DNA of 64,000 nt from Kaistella solincola (GCF_000812875.1 NZ_JSYK01000003.1:868001-932000); one strand, 5' to 3'; positions 43,388 to 51,913 are shown, counted from the first letter of the stretch. Translations and numbers: made by a program. The notes: a model not told the origin generated them from the letters alone.

Positions 43388-44245
43388 TTAGTCTTTAAAA
43401 AGTGAGACTCTTGTAAAGGAATCAATAGTGACGTTAACGTTAATATCTGCGGACAGTGTCAGCTGATAACCCTGGCCGGGCGCCAGACTATCAGGATCGG
43501 CAATGGTATAAAAATAAAAGGTGACCACATTTCCCGGTGAAAAATTAGACGCCGCTGGTATCATTCCAATTGAATTTACGATAAAACCCGAAACCGTATT
43601 CTGGAATTTAGCGTTTATTGAACCAATTGAACCGGAGTCTGCGTTCGCATACAAAACCAATCTCCAGATATGAACCTGCCCGCCAATATCATTTTCCCTG
43701 AAACGGCCGTTTGGCGAGTTCAGATAAATATACGGAGTTTTGTCAGCTACATTCGGTGTAGTTTCCGGCCAGCTTGTAGTTGGTGATGGCGCAAAATTTA
43801 AGGGGGTTTGATATAAAACCTGCTGCTCCGGTCCGTAAGTGCCATGCGCAGCTTTAAGATAAAGTGTCGGTTTCAACTGACCGGCGCCGCCGGAAAGAAT
43901 TTTCACCACGCCATCATTACCTGCTGCGGAAGATGTAGGAACAAATATTTGTTTCCATAAAGTCCCATCCCAATACTGGAAGGCGTTTGCTGTAGTATTG
44001 AAAATTAAAGTTCCTTCAGTTAAAGCAGCATTTGCAACACCGGCAGGCGGTACCGTTGCCGGATTGTTGTCGGCGAGATTGGTGTCCCGCTGAGCGTCTG
44101 TTAGTTTCGGGATTAATATCCCTTTGTCGTTGGAATGGATGTCTAAAACCGTAGCGCCATTCGGTGTGGTAGTATTAATGCCGACCTGAGCATAGCTGAA
44201 AATGCTCATCGCAGTTAATACTGCAATAGTAAATTTCTTTTTCAT
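43388..44245 (-). CDS. Secreted flavobacterial surface protein of unknown function
   Basis: 285 residues. Signal peptide MKKKFTIAVLTAMSIFSYA with cleavage before QVGINTTTPNGATVLDI, the standard opening of a large set of Bacteroidota surface proteins; then KGILIPKLTDAQRD and GTLIFNTTANAFQYWDGTLW, also typical of that set (tail-fibre-like repeats). The C-terminal half (about 120-285) is beta-rich with many Thr, Ser and Asn and no recognised domain. No type IX secretion C-terminal domain is evident. Probably exported to the surface. A weak promoter match TAACTTCG lies at 44265-44272. Own terminator. Confidence 0.85.
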   Translation of the reverse strand: MKKKFTIAVLTAMSIFSYAQVGINTTTPNGATVLDIHSNDKGILIPKLTDAQRDTNLADNNPATVPPAGVANAALTEGTLIFNTTANAFQYWDGTLWKQIFVPTSSAAGNDGVVKILSGGAGQLKPTLYLKAAHGTYGPEQQVLYQTPLNFAPSPTTSWPETTPNVADKTPYIYLNSPNGRFRENDIGGQVHIWRLVLYANADSGSIGSINAKFQNTVSGFIVNSIGMIPAASNFSPGNVVTFYFYTIADPDSLAPGQGYQLTLSADINVNVTIDSFTRVSLFKD

Positions 44246-44527
44246 CTTTGTGTGTTTTGTTTTACGAAGTTAAGGCCAAGGAACCCCAATGTATTGCAGT
44301 AAAAACACCCATTTATGAAAAAATTTGCCGCTCAAAACACCTTTTTTTTAAAACTTTCGGTGTGCTCCAATTATTATAAAACTTTAAACAAAGCAAACTT
44401 TAAAAATTAAAAGCCGGTGAAAATAAATCACCAACGGAAAATATTTTTAAACAAATCACAAATAAAAAAAAACACTCCAAGTAATTTGAAGTGTTTTTAT
44501 AAAAATTCGGTTAAATAACCGGTAAAA
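44246..44527. other. 282-base intergenic region with repeat copy and hairpins
   Basis: Holds the variant -7 box TAACTTCG of the surface protein gene (44265-44272, minus), a palindromic repeat copy at 44317-44349 (GAAAAAATTTGCC GCTCAAAA CACC then T8), a small hairpin GGTGA/TCACC near 44414-44430, and the terminator of the PPIase gene. A 31-codon plus-strand frame at 44315-44410 is mostly repeat sequence and is not credited. Confidence 0.6.
44467..44500 (-). terminator. Terminator of the two-PPIase operon
   Basis: On the minus strand AACACTTCAA ATTAC TTGGAGTGTT (one G-T pair) then T9, 28 bases after the stop. Confidence 0.88.
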
Positions 44528-45643
44528 TTATTTTGCTGATTTAATGTCCACCAACTGAACATCGAATATCAACCAGGCATTTGGTGGAATTACACCACCG
44601 GCACCACGTGCTCCATATCCTAATTCAGATGGAATTAGCAAAGTCGCAGATTCTCCTTCTTTCATCAAAAGAATACCTTCGTCCCAACCTTTAATTACCT
44701 GACCAACACCAATTGGTATAACGATCGGTTCGTTTCTTTTAAATGAAGAATCGAATTCAGTTCCGTCAATCAGTTTACCGGCGTAATGCACAGCTACTTC
44801 ATCACCAACATTTGGTTTGGCACCGTCCGTAGATTCTGTAATTTTATAATACAATCCGGATGGTGTAACCTGCATTCCGGCTTTTAAATCATCAACCATT
44901 TTCTGCTGATTCGCAGCAAATTCTTCCGCTTTTTTCTTTTTTTCAGCTTCTAACTTTTCAAGAATGGCTTTATTATTTTCTTTGATTTTGCCTTTTCCTT
45001 CGCTGAAAATTTTTGCTGGATCGTAGTTTTTATATTCATCGCCTTTAGTGAAAACAGAAACTTTTTCTAAAACCACATCGGTTTTTGGTTTATCCTGCGC
45101 ACCTTTTTCTACGTTTGCGATGGAATCGATAACTTCAATACCATTGATCACTTTTCCGAAAACGGTGTGTTTTCCGTCTAACCAAGGCGTAGCAATTTCA
45201 GTAATGAAAAACTGAGAACCGTTCGTGTTCGGACCGGAATTCGCCATTGATAAAATACCTTTTCCGGTATGTTTAAGATCATTTTTTTCGTCATCAAATT
45301 TATAACCTGGATCACCCATTCCGGTTCCTTTCGGATCACCTCCCTGAATCATGAAATCCTTGATAACACGGTGAAAAATAGTACCGTCGTAAAACGGGAC
45401 ACCTTTGCCTTTCGATTTGTTATCAATTTTTCCTTCAGCTAATCCTACAAAATTCGCCACTGTAACGGGTGCTTTTTTGTCTTCAAATTGTACAATCATA
45501 TTTCCTTTAGAAGTTTGGAAATTGGCGTACAGGCCATCTTTTAAGCCTTCGTAAGTTTCTTTGTCTACATTCATTTTTTTATAAATTGGGGTGCAACTTG
45601 TGAGTGATATCGCTGCAAAAGCGATGACTAATTTTTTTATCAT
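44528..45643 (-). CDS. Dual peptidyl-prolyl isomerase: cyclophilin-FKBP fusion lipoprotein
   Basis: 371 residues. Lipobox ISLTSC (Cys17) anchors it to a membrane. Residues about 40-200 form a cyclophilin (FHRVIKDFMIQGGDPKGTGMG, SQFFITEIATPWLDGKHTVFG); 200-260 is a Lys/Glu-rich helical linker; about 262-371 form an FKBP domain (VGDEVAVHYAGKLIDGTEFD, GQVIKGWDEGILLMKEGE, GYGARGAGGVIPPNAWLIFD). Both active sites look complete. Fusions of this kind, called FCBPs, are known from Flavobacterium johnsoniae and apicomplexans. It likely folds secreted or outer-membrane proteins. Three bases separate it from the GldI-like gene, so they form an operon. Confidence 0.94.
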   Translation of the reverse strand: MIKKLVIAFAAISLTSCTPIYKKMNVDKETYEGLKDGLYANFQTSKGNMIVQFEDKKAPVTVANFVGLAEGKIDNKSKGKGVPFYDGTIFHRVIKDFMIQGGDPKGTGMGDPGYKFDDEKNDLKHTGKGILSMANSGPNTNGSQFFITEIATPWLDGKHTVFGKVINGIEVIDSIANVEKGAQDKPKTDVVLEKVSVFTKGDEYKNYDPAKIFSEGKGKIKENNKAILEKLEAEKKKKAEEFAANQQKMVDDLKAGMQVTPSGLYYKITESTDGAKPNVGDEVAVHYAGKLIDGTEFDSSFKRNEPIVIPIGVGQVIKGWDEGILLMKEGESATLLIPSELGYGARGAGGVIPPNAWLIFDVQLVDIKSAK

Positions 45644-45646
45644 TTT

Positions 45647-46156
45647 CTACAAAACTTTGAGTTTTACAATGAGCGGCATATCGTTGGAAATTTTGTCTCC
45701 ATCGCCAACAGCGCCGTACGCAAGCGCGGACGGAATCAACAGCGTTACCTCTTCACCTTCGTTCATATAACGAAGCGCGTCTTCGATGGGTTTTAATTCC
45801 TCAAAACGGCCAAAATTTACATTTAATTTTTTTACGGGTTCGTCATAAAGTTTCACCCAGTCGAAATCGTAAATTTCATATTGGTAAGAAATCAGATCAC
45901 CATTGTTTTTTCGCGGCCGGGACTGCAAATTTTCCATATTTACCCAGTAGTTCAAACTGGTGCTGTAATATTTTTCCGGCTGTGATTTTATCCAGTCTTC
46001 AATCTGACTTTTTTCCAGGTTATTCAGCACTTTTGTACGGTTTTTAGAAACCTGCATTTCCTGTTCGCTCAGCGATCGGCTCGCAGGCGAATATTCCGGC
46101 TGGTGCTGTACGCAGCTTGCTAAAAAAAAGAGGACAAAAAGAGGGAAATACTTCAT
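45647..46156 (-). CDS. GldI-like FKBP-type peptidyl-prolyl isomerase lipoprotein
   Basis: 169 residues. Lipobox FLASC at Cys15. The N-terminal half is a coiled helical segment (EQEMQVSKNRTKVLNNLEKSQ), the C-terminal half an FKBP fold (DLISYQYEIYDFDW, RFEELKPIEDALRYMNEGE, LLIPSALAYGAVGDGDKISND, PLIVKLKVL). Length and layout match GldI, a lipoprotein needed for gliding motility in some flavobacteria but also present in non-gliding Chryseobacterium-type species. The usual Trp at the bottom of the FKBP pocket is not apparent. First gene of the operon, 11 bases after a variant box TAATTTCG (46167-46174). Confidence 0.85.
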   Translation of the reverse strand: MKYFPLFVLFFLASCVQHQPEYSPASRSLSEQEMQVSKNRTKVLNNLEKSQIEDWIKSQPEKYYSTSLNYWVNMENLQSRPRKNNGDLISYQYEIYDFDWVKLYDEPVKKLNVNFGRFEELKPIEDALRYMNEGEEVTLLIPSALAYGAVGDGDKISNDMPLIVKLKVL

Positions 46157-46166
46157 AAAGCTTTTG

Positions 46167-46174
46167 CGAAATTA
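46167..46174 (-). promoter_or_regulatory. -7 promoter box, TAnnTTCG variant, of the GldI-like operon
   Basis: TAATTTCG on the minus strand, 11 bases before the ATG at 46156. Confidence 0.45.
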
Positions 46175-46198
46175 CGCATTTCAGCGCAAATGTTAAAA

Positions 46199-46230
46199 TC
46201 AAAAGCCGGGAACCTCAATTCCCGGCTTTT
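46199..46230 (-). terminator. Terminator of ilvE
   Basis: AAAAGCCGGGAA and TTCCCGGCTTTT arms with a 6-base loop; on the minus strand a T-rich tail follows. It lies just before the GldI-operon promoter. Confidence 0.92.
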
Positions 46231-46256
46231 ATTTTATTTAAAATTTCTGAAAAATC

Positions 46257-47318
46257 TTAGAATTTTGGCTCTACTTTTACTCTCCAACCGAAAGTATCTT
46301 CAGCATTATTGGTTTGGATATCAACCAAAGCTTTCTGCAGCTGCAAAGCGAAACTTTCTTCCAAAGTCAGTTTTGGTAATTCCAGTTTCTCACCTTTATA
46401 ACCAATTGCTTTGAAGGCAGAAGTTACTACCGCAGTACCAACGCCCCAGATTTCTTTTAAAGTTCCGTTTTTATGAGCTTCAACAACAGTTTTTACAGAT
46501 ACAGGTTCAACTCTTAAATCAATTCCTTTCTTTTCTGCAAGTTTAATGAAACTGTCGCGTGTAATACCGTCCAGGATTTTTTCTGATGTTGGCGGCGTAT
46601 AAATAGTGTCGTTAATTCTCACGAAAACGTTCATCGTTCCACTTTCTTCGAAATATTCATGGGTGGAATCGTCAGTCCAGATAATTTGCTCGTATCCTTC
46701 CTCATTCGCCAACTGAGTTGGGTAAAAAGCAGCGGCGTAATTACCGGCAGCTTTTGCGAAACCTACTCCACCATTTGCAGCTCTGGAATAATAATCAGAA
46801 ATTTTCACAGCTACTGGCTCAGAATAATAGCTTTTTGCAGGTGTTGCAACAATTGCAAACATATATTTATTAGCGATTCTCGCTTTCAAAGCTTCTTCAG
46901 TAGCGAAAATAAGCGGTCTGATGTACAATGAGTTTCCTTCACCATACGGAATCCAATCGCGGTCTACATCTACTAACGCCTTCAAACCTTCCAAAAACAT
47001 TTCCTCAGTAACTTCCGGCATTGCCAAACGGCTGGCGGATTTATTGATACGCGCAAAATTCTTCTCCGGACGGAAAAGGAAAATGTCGCCATCCTTATCT
47101 TTATAAGCCTTCATTCCTTCAAAACATGCCTGTCCATAATTTACACCCATCATAGCTGGTGAAAAAGGCAGCGGTCCGTAAGGAACCAATTTCACATCAC
47201 CCCACTTCCCGTTTTCGTACTCACAGATAATCATGTGATCTATAAATGTATTTCCGAACGAAAAATTATTTGGATCAAAAGAAGAAATCCGTGGATTAGT
47301 AGATTTTTGAATTATCAT
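46257..47318 (-). CDS. ilvE: Branched-chain amino acid aminotransferase
   Basis: 353 residues, fold type IV PLP enzyme that carries out the last step of valine, leucine and isoleucine synthesis and the first of their breakdown. Marks: LPFSPAMMGVNYGQACFEGMKAY, SLYIRPLIFATEEALK, GGVGFAKAAGNYAAAFYPTQLA with the PLP lysine, EQIIWTDDSTHEYFEESGTMNVF, LDGITRDSFIKLAEKKGI and EIWGVGTAVVTSAFKAIGY. This is the longer eukaryote-like type II BCAT. Single gene with a TAnnTTTG box at 47344-47351 on the minus strand, diverging from mnmD. Confidence 0.96.
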   Translation of the reverse strand: MIIQKSTNPRISSFDPNNFSFGNTFIDHMIICEYENGKWGDVKLVPYGPLPFSPAMMGVNYGQACFEGMKAYKDKDGDIFLFRPEKNFARINKSASRLAMPEVTEEMFLEGLKALVDVDRDWIPYGEGNSLYIRPLIFATEEALKARIANKYMFAIVATPAKSYYSEPVAVKISDYYSRAANGGVGFAKAAGNYAAAFYPTQLANEEGYEQIIWTDDSTHEYFEESGTMNVFVRINDTIYTPPTSEKILDGITRDSFIKLAEKKGIDLRVEPVSVKTVVEAHKNGTLKEIWGVGTAVVTSAFKAIGYKGEKLELPKLTLEESFALQLQKALVDIQTNNAEDTFGWRVKVEPKF

Positions 47319-47343
47319 TTTTAAAATTATTTTTGATGTTCTA

Positions 47344-47351
47344 CAAATTTA
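47344..47351 (-). promoter_or_regulatory. -7 promoter box of ilvE
   Basis: TAAATTTG on the minus strand, 25 bases before the ATG. Confidence 0.6.
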
Positions 47352-47382
47352 ATATAATTTTTTACATTTCAAAATTTTAAAT

Positions 47383-47390
47383 TAATTTTG
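47383..47390 (+). promoter_or_regulatory. -7 promoter box of mnmD
   Basis: TAATTTTG, 12 bases before the ATG at 47403. An in-frame TTG at 47388 lies inside it and is rejected as a start. Confidence 0.6.
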
Positions 47391-47402
47391 GAAAAATTTG
47401 GC

Positions 47403-48089
47403 ATGAAAAGGGAAATAAAAACCACTTCCGACGGCAGTAAGACTTTATATATCAATGCTTTAAATGAAAGCTACCACTCACACCACGGCGCGCTCCAGGA
47501 AGCACAACACGTCTTTATTGATAATGGACTAAAGTTGATAAATAATTACGAAATAAATATTCTTGAACTTGGTTTCGGAACAGGACTGAACGTTTTAGTA
47601 ACAATTAATGACTTTTTGAAAAATGGTAAAAAGAAAAAAATACACTATTTTACCCTGGAAAAATATCCCGTAAACGCGGAAGAACTTAAACTGCTGGATT
47701 ACAGCGAATTTTTTGCCGATTTAGCCGTTAAAGAATCTTTTGCGAAAATCCACGAAGCAGAGTGGAATATTGAAACCGAAATTCAGCCGAATTTTTTTCT
47801 GACCAAATTCAAAAGCGATTTTTTCGCCCTTCCAGAGCTGAATTTTCCCAAAATAGATTTGGTGTATTTCGACTGTTTCGGCGCGCGCGTGCAGCCGGAT
47901 TTATGGGAAAAACCACTTTTCGAAATGGTCGCAGATAAAATGGCTGATGGCGCTTTGCTTACCACCTATTCGTCCAAAGGAAGCGTGCGCAGAATTTTGC
48001 AGGATTTAAATTTTAAAGTGGAAAAAAAAGCCGGTCCGCCCGGAAAACGGGAGATGATCAATGCGATAAAATTTTCCGAAAACAAATAA
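47403..48089 (+). CDS. mnmD: tRNA (5-methylaminomethyl-2-thiouridine)(34) methyltransferase, MnmD type
   Basis: 228 residues (DUF752 family). This is the methyltransferase half of E. coli MnmC as a stand-alone protein; it completes mnm5 modification at the tRNA wobble uridine. Marks: SYHSHHGALQEAQHVFIDNG, the SAM motif ILELGFGTGLNVLVT, YFTLEKYPVN, LVYFDCFGARVQPDLWEK, LTTYSSKGSVRRIL, and the ending GPPGKREMINA. No oxidase domain follows, so the partner step is done elsewhere or not at all. ATG at 47403 chosen because the earlier TTG lies inside the promoter box. NUDIX gene 41 bases downstream has its own promoter. Confidence 0.94.
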   Translation: MKREIKTTSDGSKTLYINALNESYHSHHGALQEAQHVFIDNGLKLINNYEINILELGFGTGLNVLVTINDFLKNGKKKKIHYFTLEKYPVNAEELKLLDYSEFFADLAVKESFAKIHEAEWNIETEIQPNFFLTKFKSDFFALPELNFPKIDLVYFDCFGARVQPDLWEKPLFEMVADKMADGALLTTYSSKGSVRRILQDLNFKVEKKAGPPGKREMINAIKFSENK

Positions 48090-48102
48090 TTTCTAAATTA
48101 GC

Positions 48103-48110
48103 TAACTTTG
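48103..48110 (+). promoter_or_regulatory. -7 promoter box of the NUDIX gene
   Basis: TAACTTTG, 20 bases before the ATG at 48131. Confidence 0.65.
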
Positions 48111-48130
48111 TTTAATTCAAAGATGATTTC

Positions 48131-48544
48131 ATGATCGACAAAATAAATGTGCGCGTTTATGTGGCGCTGCTGAAAGATAAAAAAGTACTGGGTTTACACG
48201 AAGAATATGTAGGCCAACAGCTGCTGAAATTTCCCGGCGGCGGTTTGGAATTCGGCGAAAGCGTTCTGGAATGTCTCCAGCGCGAGCTTGAAGAAGAGCT
48301 GAATATTAAAGCGAAAAATATCACGCATCTTTATACGCAGGAAAATTTCATCGTATCAAAATTTCGCGACAATGAGCAGCTTTTAAGCATTTACTATGAG
48401 GGAGAAATCGCAGACGAAAAAGAACTGCTCATCATGGACCCATGCATCGAAAAATTAGAATGGATTTCCCTCAGCGAAGAAAATCCATTTTTATTACCTG
48501 TCGATAAAGTAGTTTTTGAACTGCTTAAAGAGAAATATTTATAA
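48131..48544 (+). CDS. NUDIX hydrolase
   Basis: 137 residues. The NUDIX box GX5EX7REUXEEXGU is recognisable: GLEFGESVLECLQRELEEEL with final NI, preceded by LLKFPGGGLE. It hydrolyses a nucleoside-diphosphate-linked compound; the compact size and RVYVALLKDKKVLGLHEEY start resemble members acting on small nucleotides or ADP-ribose-like substrates, but specificity is open. Its last six bases overlap the end of the convergent S1/P1 nuclease gene. Expressed from its own promoter. Confidence 0.92.
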   Translation: MIDKINVRVYVALLKDKKVLGLHEEYVGQQLLKFPGGGLEFGESVLECLQRELEEELNIKAKNITHLYTQENFIVSKFRDNEQLLSIYYEGEIADEKELLIMDPCIEKLEWISLSEENPFLLPVDKVVFELLKEKYL

Positions 48545-49330
48545 AATTTCGTTCAGCATTTTTGCAAGACGCAGACCGCCGTACAGAAGCTGTCTTTCCA
48601 AAAGCGGCTCAAATTTATAATTATAATCGTAAGAATAAGCGGCATCCGGTTTTGTATTGGCATAGATGCGGTTCGCAGCTTTGTGACTGTCGAAAAGCCA
48701 GTCTTCCAACGTTCCGTTTTGAATTGTTTTTACTTCCTGTTTAGATTTTTTATCTAAAACTTCCGCAAATTCGGTGTAGCTGTAATTTTGGAATTCTACA
48801 AGTTTGGTATCCCATAAGGAGTGAAGATTGGTGTTGTCGCCGAAAAATTTCAGTTTCACTCGGTTTCCACCTAAATCTTCAGCGCGTCCCACGTGCATCG
48901 GCTGCGCCGCATCGCCCATTAAATGGATCAGAAAACGCAAAGCAATTTCTCGGTCCTTCGGAGCCGTTTTTTTGTCTTTTATCTGGTTCGCCAAAGTTTT
49001 AATTTGGGTGTACATATTAGGTCCCGCCTGACTTTCCAAGGAATCTTTAAACTGCTTGAGATTAGATTGTGGGCTGATATTTACATAATGCCACACTTCG
49101 GTAGGTTTCCAGACGCCTGTTGTATCAGATTTTATCTGATCCGGCCAGTTTGCCCAATACGCCAGTTTTTGGTCGCCGATAATTTTTTTCAGATTACGTT
49201 TGGCTTTTGCTGATAAATGCTGCTCTGCAATTTCTGCAACAACACGGTGGCCCGTGGTTCCCCAACAATACGCAAGGTTAAAACTTAAAAGTGCTAAAAG
49301 AACGAAAGTGCTCTTTATTGATATTTTCAT
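48539..49330 (-). CDS. Secreted S1/P1-type zinc nuclease
   Basis: 263 residues. Signal peptide up to about residue 22 (LLSFNLAYC), with mature N-terminal Trp in WGTTGHRVVAEIAEQHL, as required because that Trp amino group coordinates zinc. Further zinc ligands: WANWPDQIKSD, VWHYVNISP, LRFLIHLMGDAAQPMHVG (HxxxD and H), and NLHSLWDTKLVEF. It degrades single-stranded DNA/RNA and 3' nucleotides outside the cytoplasm, probably for phosphate or nucleotide scavenging. The gene starts one base after the stop of the DUF4294 gene, so the two form an operon. Confidence 0.94.
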   Translation of the reverse strand: MKISIKSTFVLLALLSFNLAYCWGTTGHRVVAEIAEQHLSAKAKRNLKKIIGDQKLAYWANWPDQIKSDTTGVWKPTEVWHYVNISPQSNLKQFKDSLESQAGPNMYTQIKTLANQIKDKKTAPKDREIALRFLIHLMGDAAQPMHVGRAEDLGGNRVKLKFFGDNTNLHSLWDTKLVEFQNYSYTEFAEVLDKKSKQEVKTIQNGTLEDWLFDSHKAANRIYANTKPDAAYSYDYNYKFEPLLERQLLYGGLRLAKMLNEIL

Positions 49331-49331
49331 A

Positions 49332-50033
49332 CTATTTTTTTACTTTAAAACTTAAATAGCCGGGATAAGGCTGCAAGTAACCACTATTCCAGTTATGTTG
49401 CAAGAGCGATTCAATAAATTCGTCACTTCTGTCTTTGTGCGGATCATAAGGTTGTTTAATACTTACATCGGCAATATTACCTTTTACATTCCACCAGAAA
49501 GCGCTCCAGCCGCCGCGAAGTTCTCTGATGATGTCGTAAACAGTTTTGCCGGTAGCACGGTTCATCAGTTTCGCAAAAACGCGGCCTTCTGTTGTAGTAA
49601 GGTCGCGGAGCTGCATTTCATATTCATCAGCTAATTTTTGCTGGCGTTCATTCACGTATTTTTTTTGTGCATTTTTATCCATTTGGTTTAGTTCCGTCTG
49701 GATATCTTCGTATTGTTCTAAAGCTGTTAAAAAAAGTGGATAAACTCTGTTTAATTTTTTATTGAGAAAAAAGTAGTAATTCTGGTCAAGTTGATTATTG
49801 AATTTCGGCTTATTTAGCAGAATTAATTCGTCCATAACAACTACATTTTCACCGTCAATTTCGTAGATTCTGGCTTTTTGGCTCGCGTCGTAGTAATATT
49901 TATTGCCGAACTGGTCGGTTTTCAGAAGTTCCGGAGGATACTCGCTGATGGGTTTTACTCTTTCTATGACCTGTGCGTTTAGACAAAGTCCGAAAAACAG
50001 GACAAAGAGTAAGACTATCTTGTTAAAATTCAT
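49332..50033 (-). CDS. Secreted DUF4294 protein
   Basis: 233 residues. Signal peptide with cleavage after LCLNA (residue 20), so periplasmic or exported. The mature protein has DQFGNKYYYD, YYFFLNKKLNRVYPLFLTALEQYEDI and a basic-acidic helical region, then KLMNRATGKTVYDIIRELRGGWSAFWW and SGYLQPYPGYLSFKVKK, the signature of DUF4294, a Bacteroidota-specific family without known function. First gene of an operon with the S1/P1 nuclease (one-base spacing). The coupling hints at a shared extracytoplasmic role, unproven. Confidence 0.9.
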   Translation of the reverse strand: MNFNKIVLLFVLFFGLCLNAQVIERVKPISEYPPELLKTDQFGNKYYYDASQKARIYEIDGENVVVMDELILLNKPKFNNQLDQNYYFFLNKKLNRVYPLFLTALEQYEDIQTELNQMDKNAQKKYVNERQQKLADEYEMQLRDLTTTEGRVFAKLMNRATGKTVYDIIRELRGGWSAFWWNVKGNIADVSIKQPYDPHKDRSDEFIESLLQHNWNSGYLQPYPGYLSFKVKK

Positions 50034-50087
50034 TATTTTTACCTTCTTTTAAATCAAAATTTAGTCAAACAAAAGTCATTCCTTTCT

Positions 50088-51182
50088 ATGAAATTTGCAA
50101 ATAAATCTCTAAAGTTTTTAGAAGAATATTTAAACGTCGCATCGCCAACAGGTTACGAGCACAACGGCCAGAAAATCTGGATGAATTATCTTAAACCTTA
50201 CGTTGATAAAATTGAGGTTGATCATTACGGAACCTGCTACGGAATCATAAATCCGGAAGCCGAATTTAAAGTTGTAATTGAAGCGCACGCGGACGAAATT
50301 TCCTGGTATGTGAATTATATTACCGATGAAGGTTTAATCTACGTCATCCGGAACGGTGGTTCTGACCAAATGATTGCGCCGTCGAAAGTCGTGAATTTGC
50401 ATGGTGAAAGAGGAATTGTAAAAGGAGTTTTCGGCTGGCCCGCGATTCATACGCGCGGTGTAAATTCCGACGAGCCGGTTCCGAAACTCGAAAATATATT
50501 TATCGATCTTGGCTGTTCAAATAAAAAAGAAGTTGAAGAATTGGGCGTTTTTGTCGGAACGATGATCACTTACCCAGATGAATTTTTCCAGCTTAATGAC
50601 AAATATTTCGTTTCCCGCGCGCTTGATAACCGGATCGGAGGTTTTATGATTGCTGAAGTCGCCAGACTTTTAAGCGAAAATAAAAATACGTTGCCTTTCG
50701 CTCTTTATATCACCAATTCTGTACAGGAGGAAGTAGGTTTGTACGGTGCGGATATGATTGCGGACACCATAAAACCAAATATCGCGATTATCACCGACGT
50801 TACACACGACACTTCAACGCCGATGATCGAAAAAAAGAAAGAAGGCGACCAAAAATGCGGCAGCGGTCCGGTGATTACCTTTGCACCTAGCGTTCACCAC
50901 AATATTCGTGAACTGATTGTACAGACCGCTAAAGAAAAAAATATTCCGTTCCAAAGAGCCGCTGCAAGCCGTGCAACCGGAACCGATACCGATGCTTTTG
51001 CACATTCCAACGGTGGAACGCCGTCCGCACTGATTTCTTTGCCACTGCGCTATATGCACACAACGGTGGAAATGGTTTCAAAAGAAGATGTAGCCCACGT
51101 AATCGACCTGATTTATGAATCTTTGCTCAAAATCGAGCCGAAAATGAATCTGAAATATCACCAGTTAGCGGAAACAAATTAA
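50088..51182 (+). CDS. M42 family metallopeptidase (glutamyl aminopeptidase type)
   Basis: 364 residues. Dinuclear zinc ligands: VIEAHADEISWYV (His, Asp), FVSRALDNRIGGFM (Asp), TNSVQEEVGLYGAD (catalytic Glu Glu), ITDVTHDTS (Asp), and the C-terminal LRYMHTTVEMV (His). M42 enzymes form tetrahedral dodecamers that trim N-termini of short peptides, working after the proteasome or larger peptidases. Followed 15 bases later by rpe, probably in the same transcript. No signal peptide, so cytoplasmic. Confidence 0.94.
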   Translation: MKFANKSLKFLEEYLNVASPTGYEHNGQKIWMNYLKPYVDKIEVDHYGTCYGIINPEAEFKVVIEAHADEISWYVNYITDEGLIYVIRNGGSDQMIAPSKVVNLHGERGIVKGVFGWPAIHTRGVNSDEPVPKLENIFIDLGCSNKKEVEELGVFVGTMITYPDEFFQLNDKYFVSRALDNRIGGFMIAEVARLLSENKNTLPFALYITNSVQEEVGLYGADMIADTIKPNIAIITDVTHDTSTPMIEKKKEGDQKCGSGPVITFAPSVHHNIRELIVQTAKEKNIPFQRAAASRATGTDTDAFAHSNGGTPSALISLPLRYMHTTVEMVSKEDVAHVIDLIYESLLKIEPKMNLKYHQLAETN

Positions 51183-51197
51183 AACAGAAAAAATTGC

Positions 51198-51848
51198 ATG
51201 AAAACAAGATTAATTGCTCCTTCCCTGCTTTCCGCAGATTTCGGGAATTTACAGAGAGATATCGATATGCTGAACCATTCGCAAGCGGACTGGCTGCACG
51301 TCGATGTGATGGACGGCCGTTTTGTGCCGAATATTTCCTTTGGTTTTCCGGTGATGAAAACGGTTAAAGAACATTCCACCAAATTCATCGATGTACATTT
51401 GATGATCGTAGAACCGGAAAAATACGTGGAGGAATTTATCGACCTCGGAGCTGATCTCGTATCTGTACATTATGAAGCCAGCGTTCACCTGCACCGCACG
51501 ATTAATTTAATTCAGCAAAAAGGCGCTAAAGCCGGAGTGGTTTTAAATCCGTCGAGTCCTGTTTTGCTTTTGGAAGATATTATTGCAGAAGTAGATTTGG
51601 TCTTGTTAATGAGCGTAAATCCGGGTTTTGGCGGCCAGAAATTCATCGAAAATACTTACAAAAAAATCGCCGAAACCAAAGATTTAATTTTATCGAATAA
51701 TTCCACCGCGCTGATTGAAGTGGATGGTGGCGTTAATCTGGACAATGCTTCGAAACTTTTTGCGGCCGGCGCCGATGTTCTGGTGGCGGGAAATGCAGTT
51801 TTTTCCTCAGACAACCCGGAAAAAATCATCGAGCTGCTTAAGTTTTAA
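51198..51848 (+). CDS. rpe: Ribulose-phosphate 3-epimerase
   Basis: 216 residues, TIM barrel of the pentose phosphate pathway that interconverts ribulose 5-phosphate and xylulose 5-phosphate. Marks: IAPSLLSADFGNL, WLHVDVMDGRFVPNISFG with metal ligands His and Asp, FIDVHLMIVEPEKY, VHYEASVHLHRTI, LMSVNPGFGGQKFI, LIEVDGGVNLDNA and AGADVLVAGNAVF. Length is standard. Downstream of the M42 gene with 15 bases between; ended by a strong terminator. Confidence 0.97.
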   Translation: MKTRLIAPSLLSADFGNLQRDIDMLNHSQADWLHVDVMDGRFVPNISFGFPVMKTVKEHSTKFIDVHLMIVEPEKYVEEFIDLGADLVSVHYEASVHLHRTINLIQQKGAKAGVVLNPSSPVLLLEDIIAEVDLVLLMSVNPGFGGQKFIENTYKKIAETKDLILSNNSTALIEVDGGVNLDNASKLFAAGADVLVAGNAVFSSDNPEKIIELLKF

Positions 51849-51865
51849 TACCAAACAATCTTAAA

Positions 51866-51898
51866 CAAAAAAAAAGCCCTTATTAGGGGCTTTTTTTT
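51866..51898 (+). terminator. Terminator of rpe
   Basis: A-run AGCCC TTATTAG GGGCT T-run, symmetric enough to act in both directions. Confidence 0.92.
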
Positions 51899-51913
51899 AT
51901 TAATAGCTACACA

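Noticed and set aside
44315-44410. 31-codon plus-strand ORF
   Set aside because: It begins in the palindromic repeat copy, has low-complexity content and no promoter.
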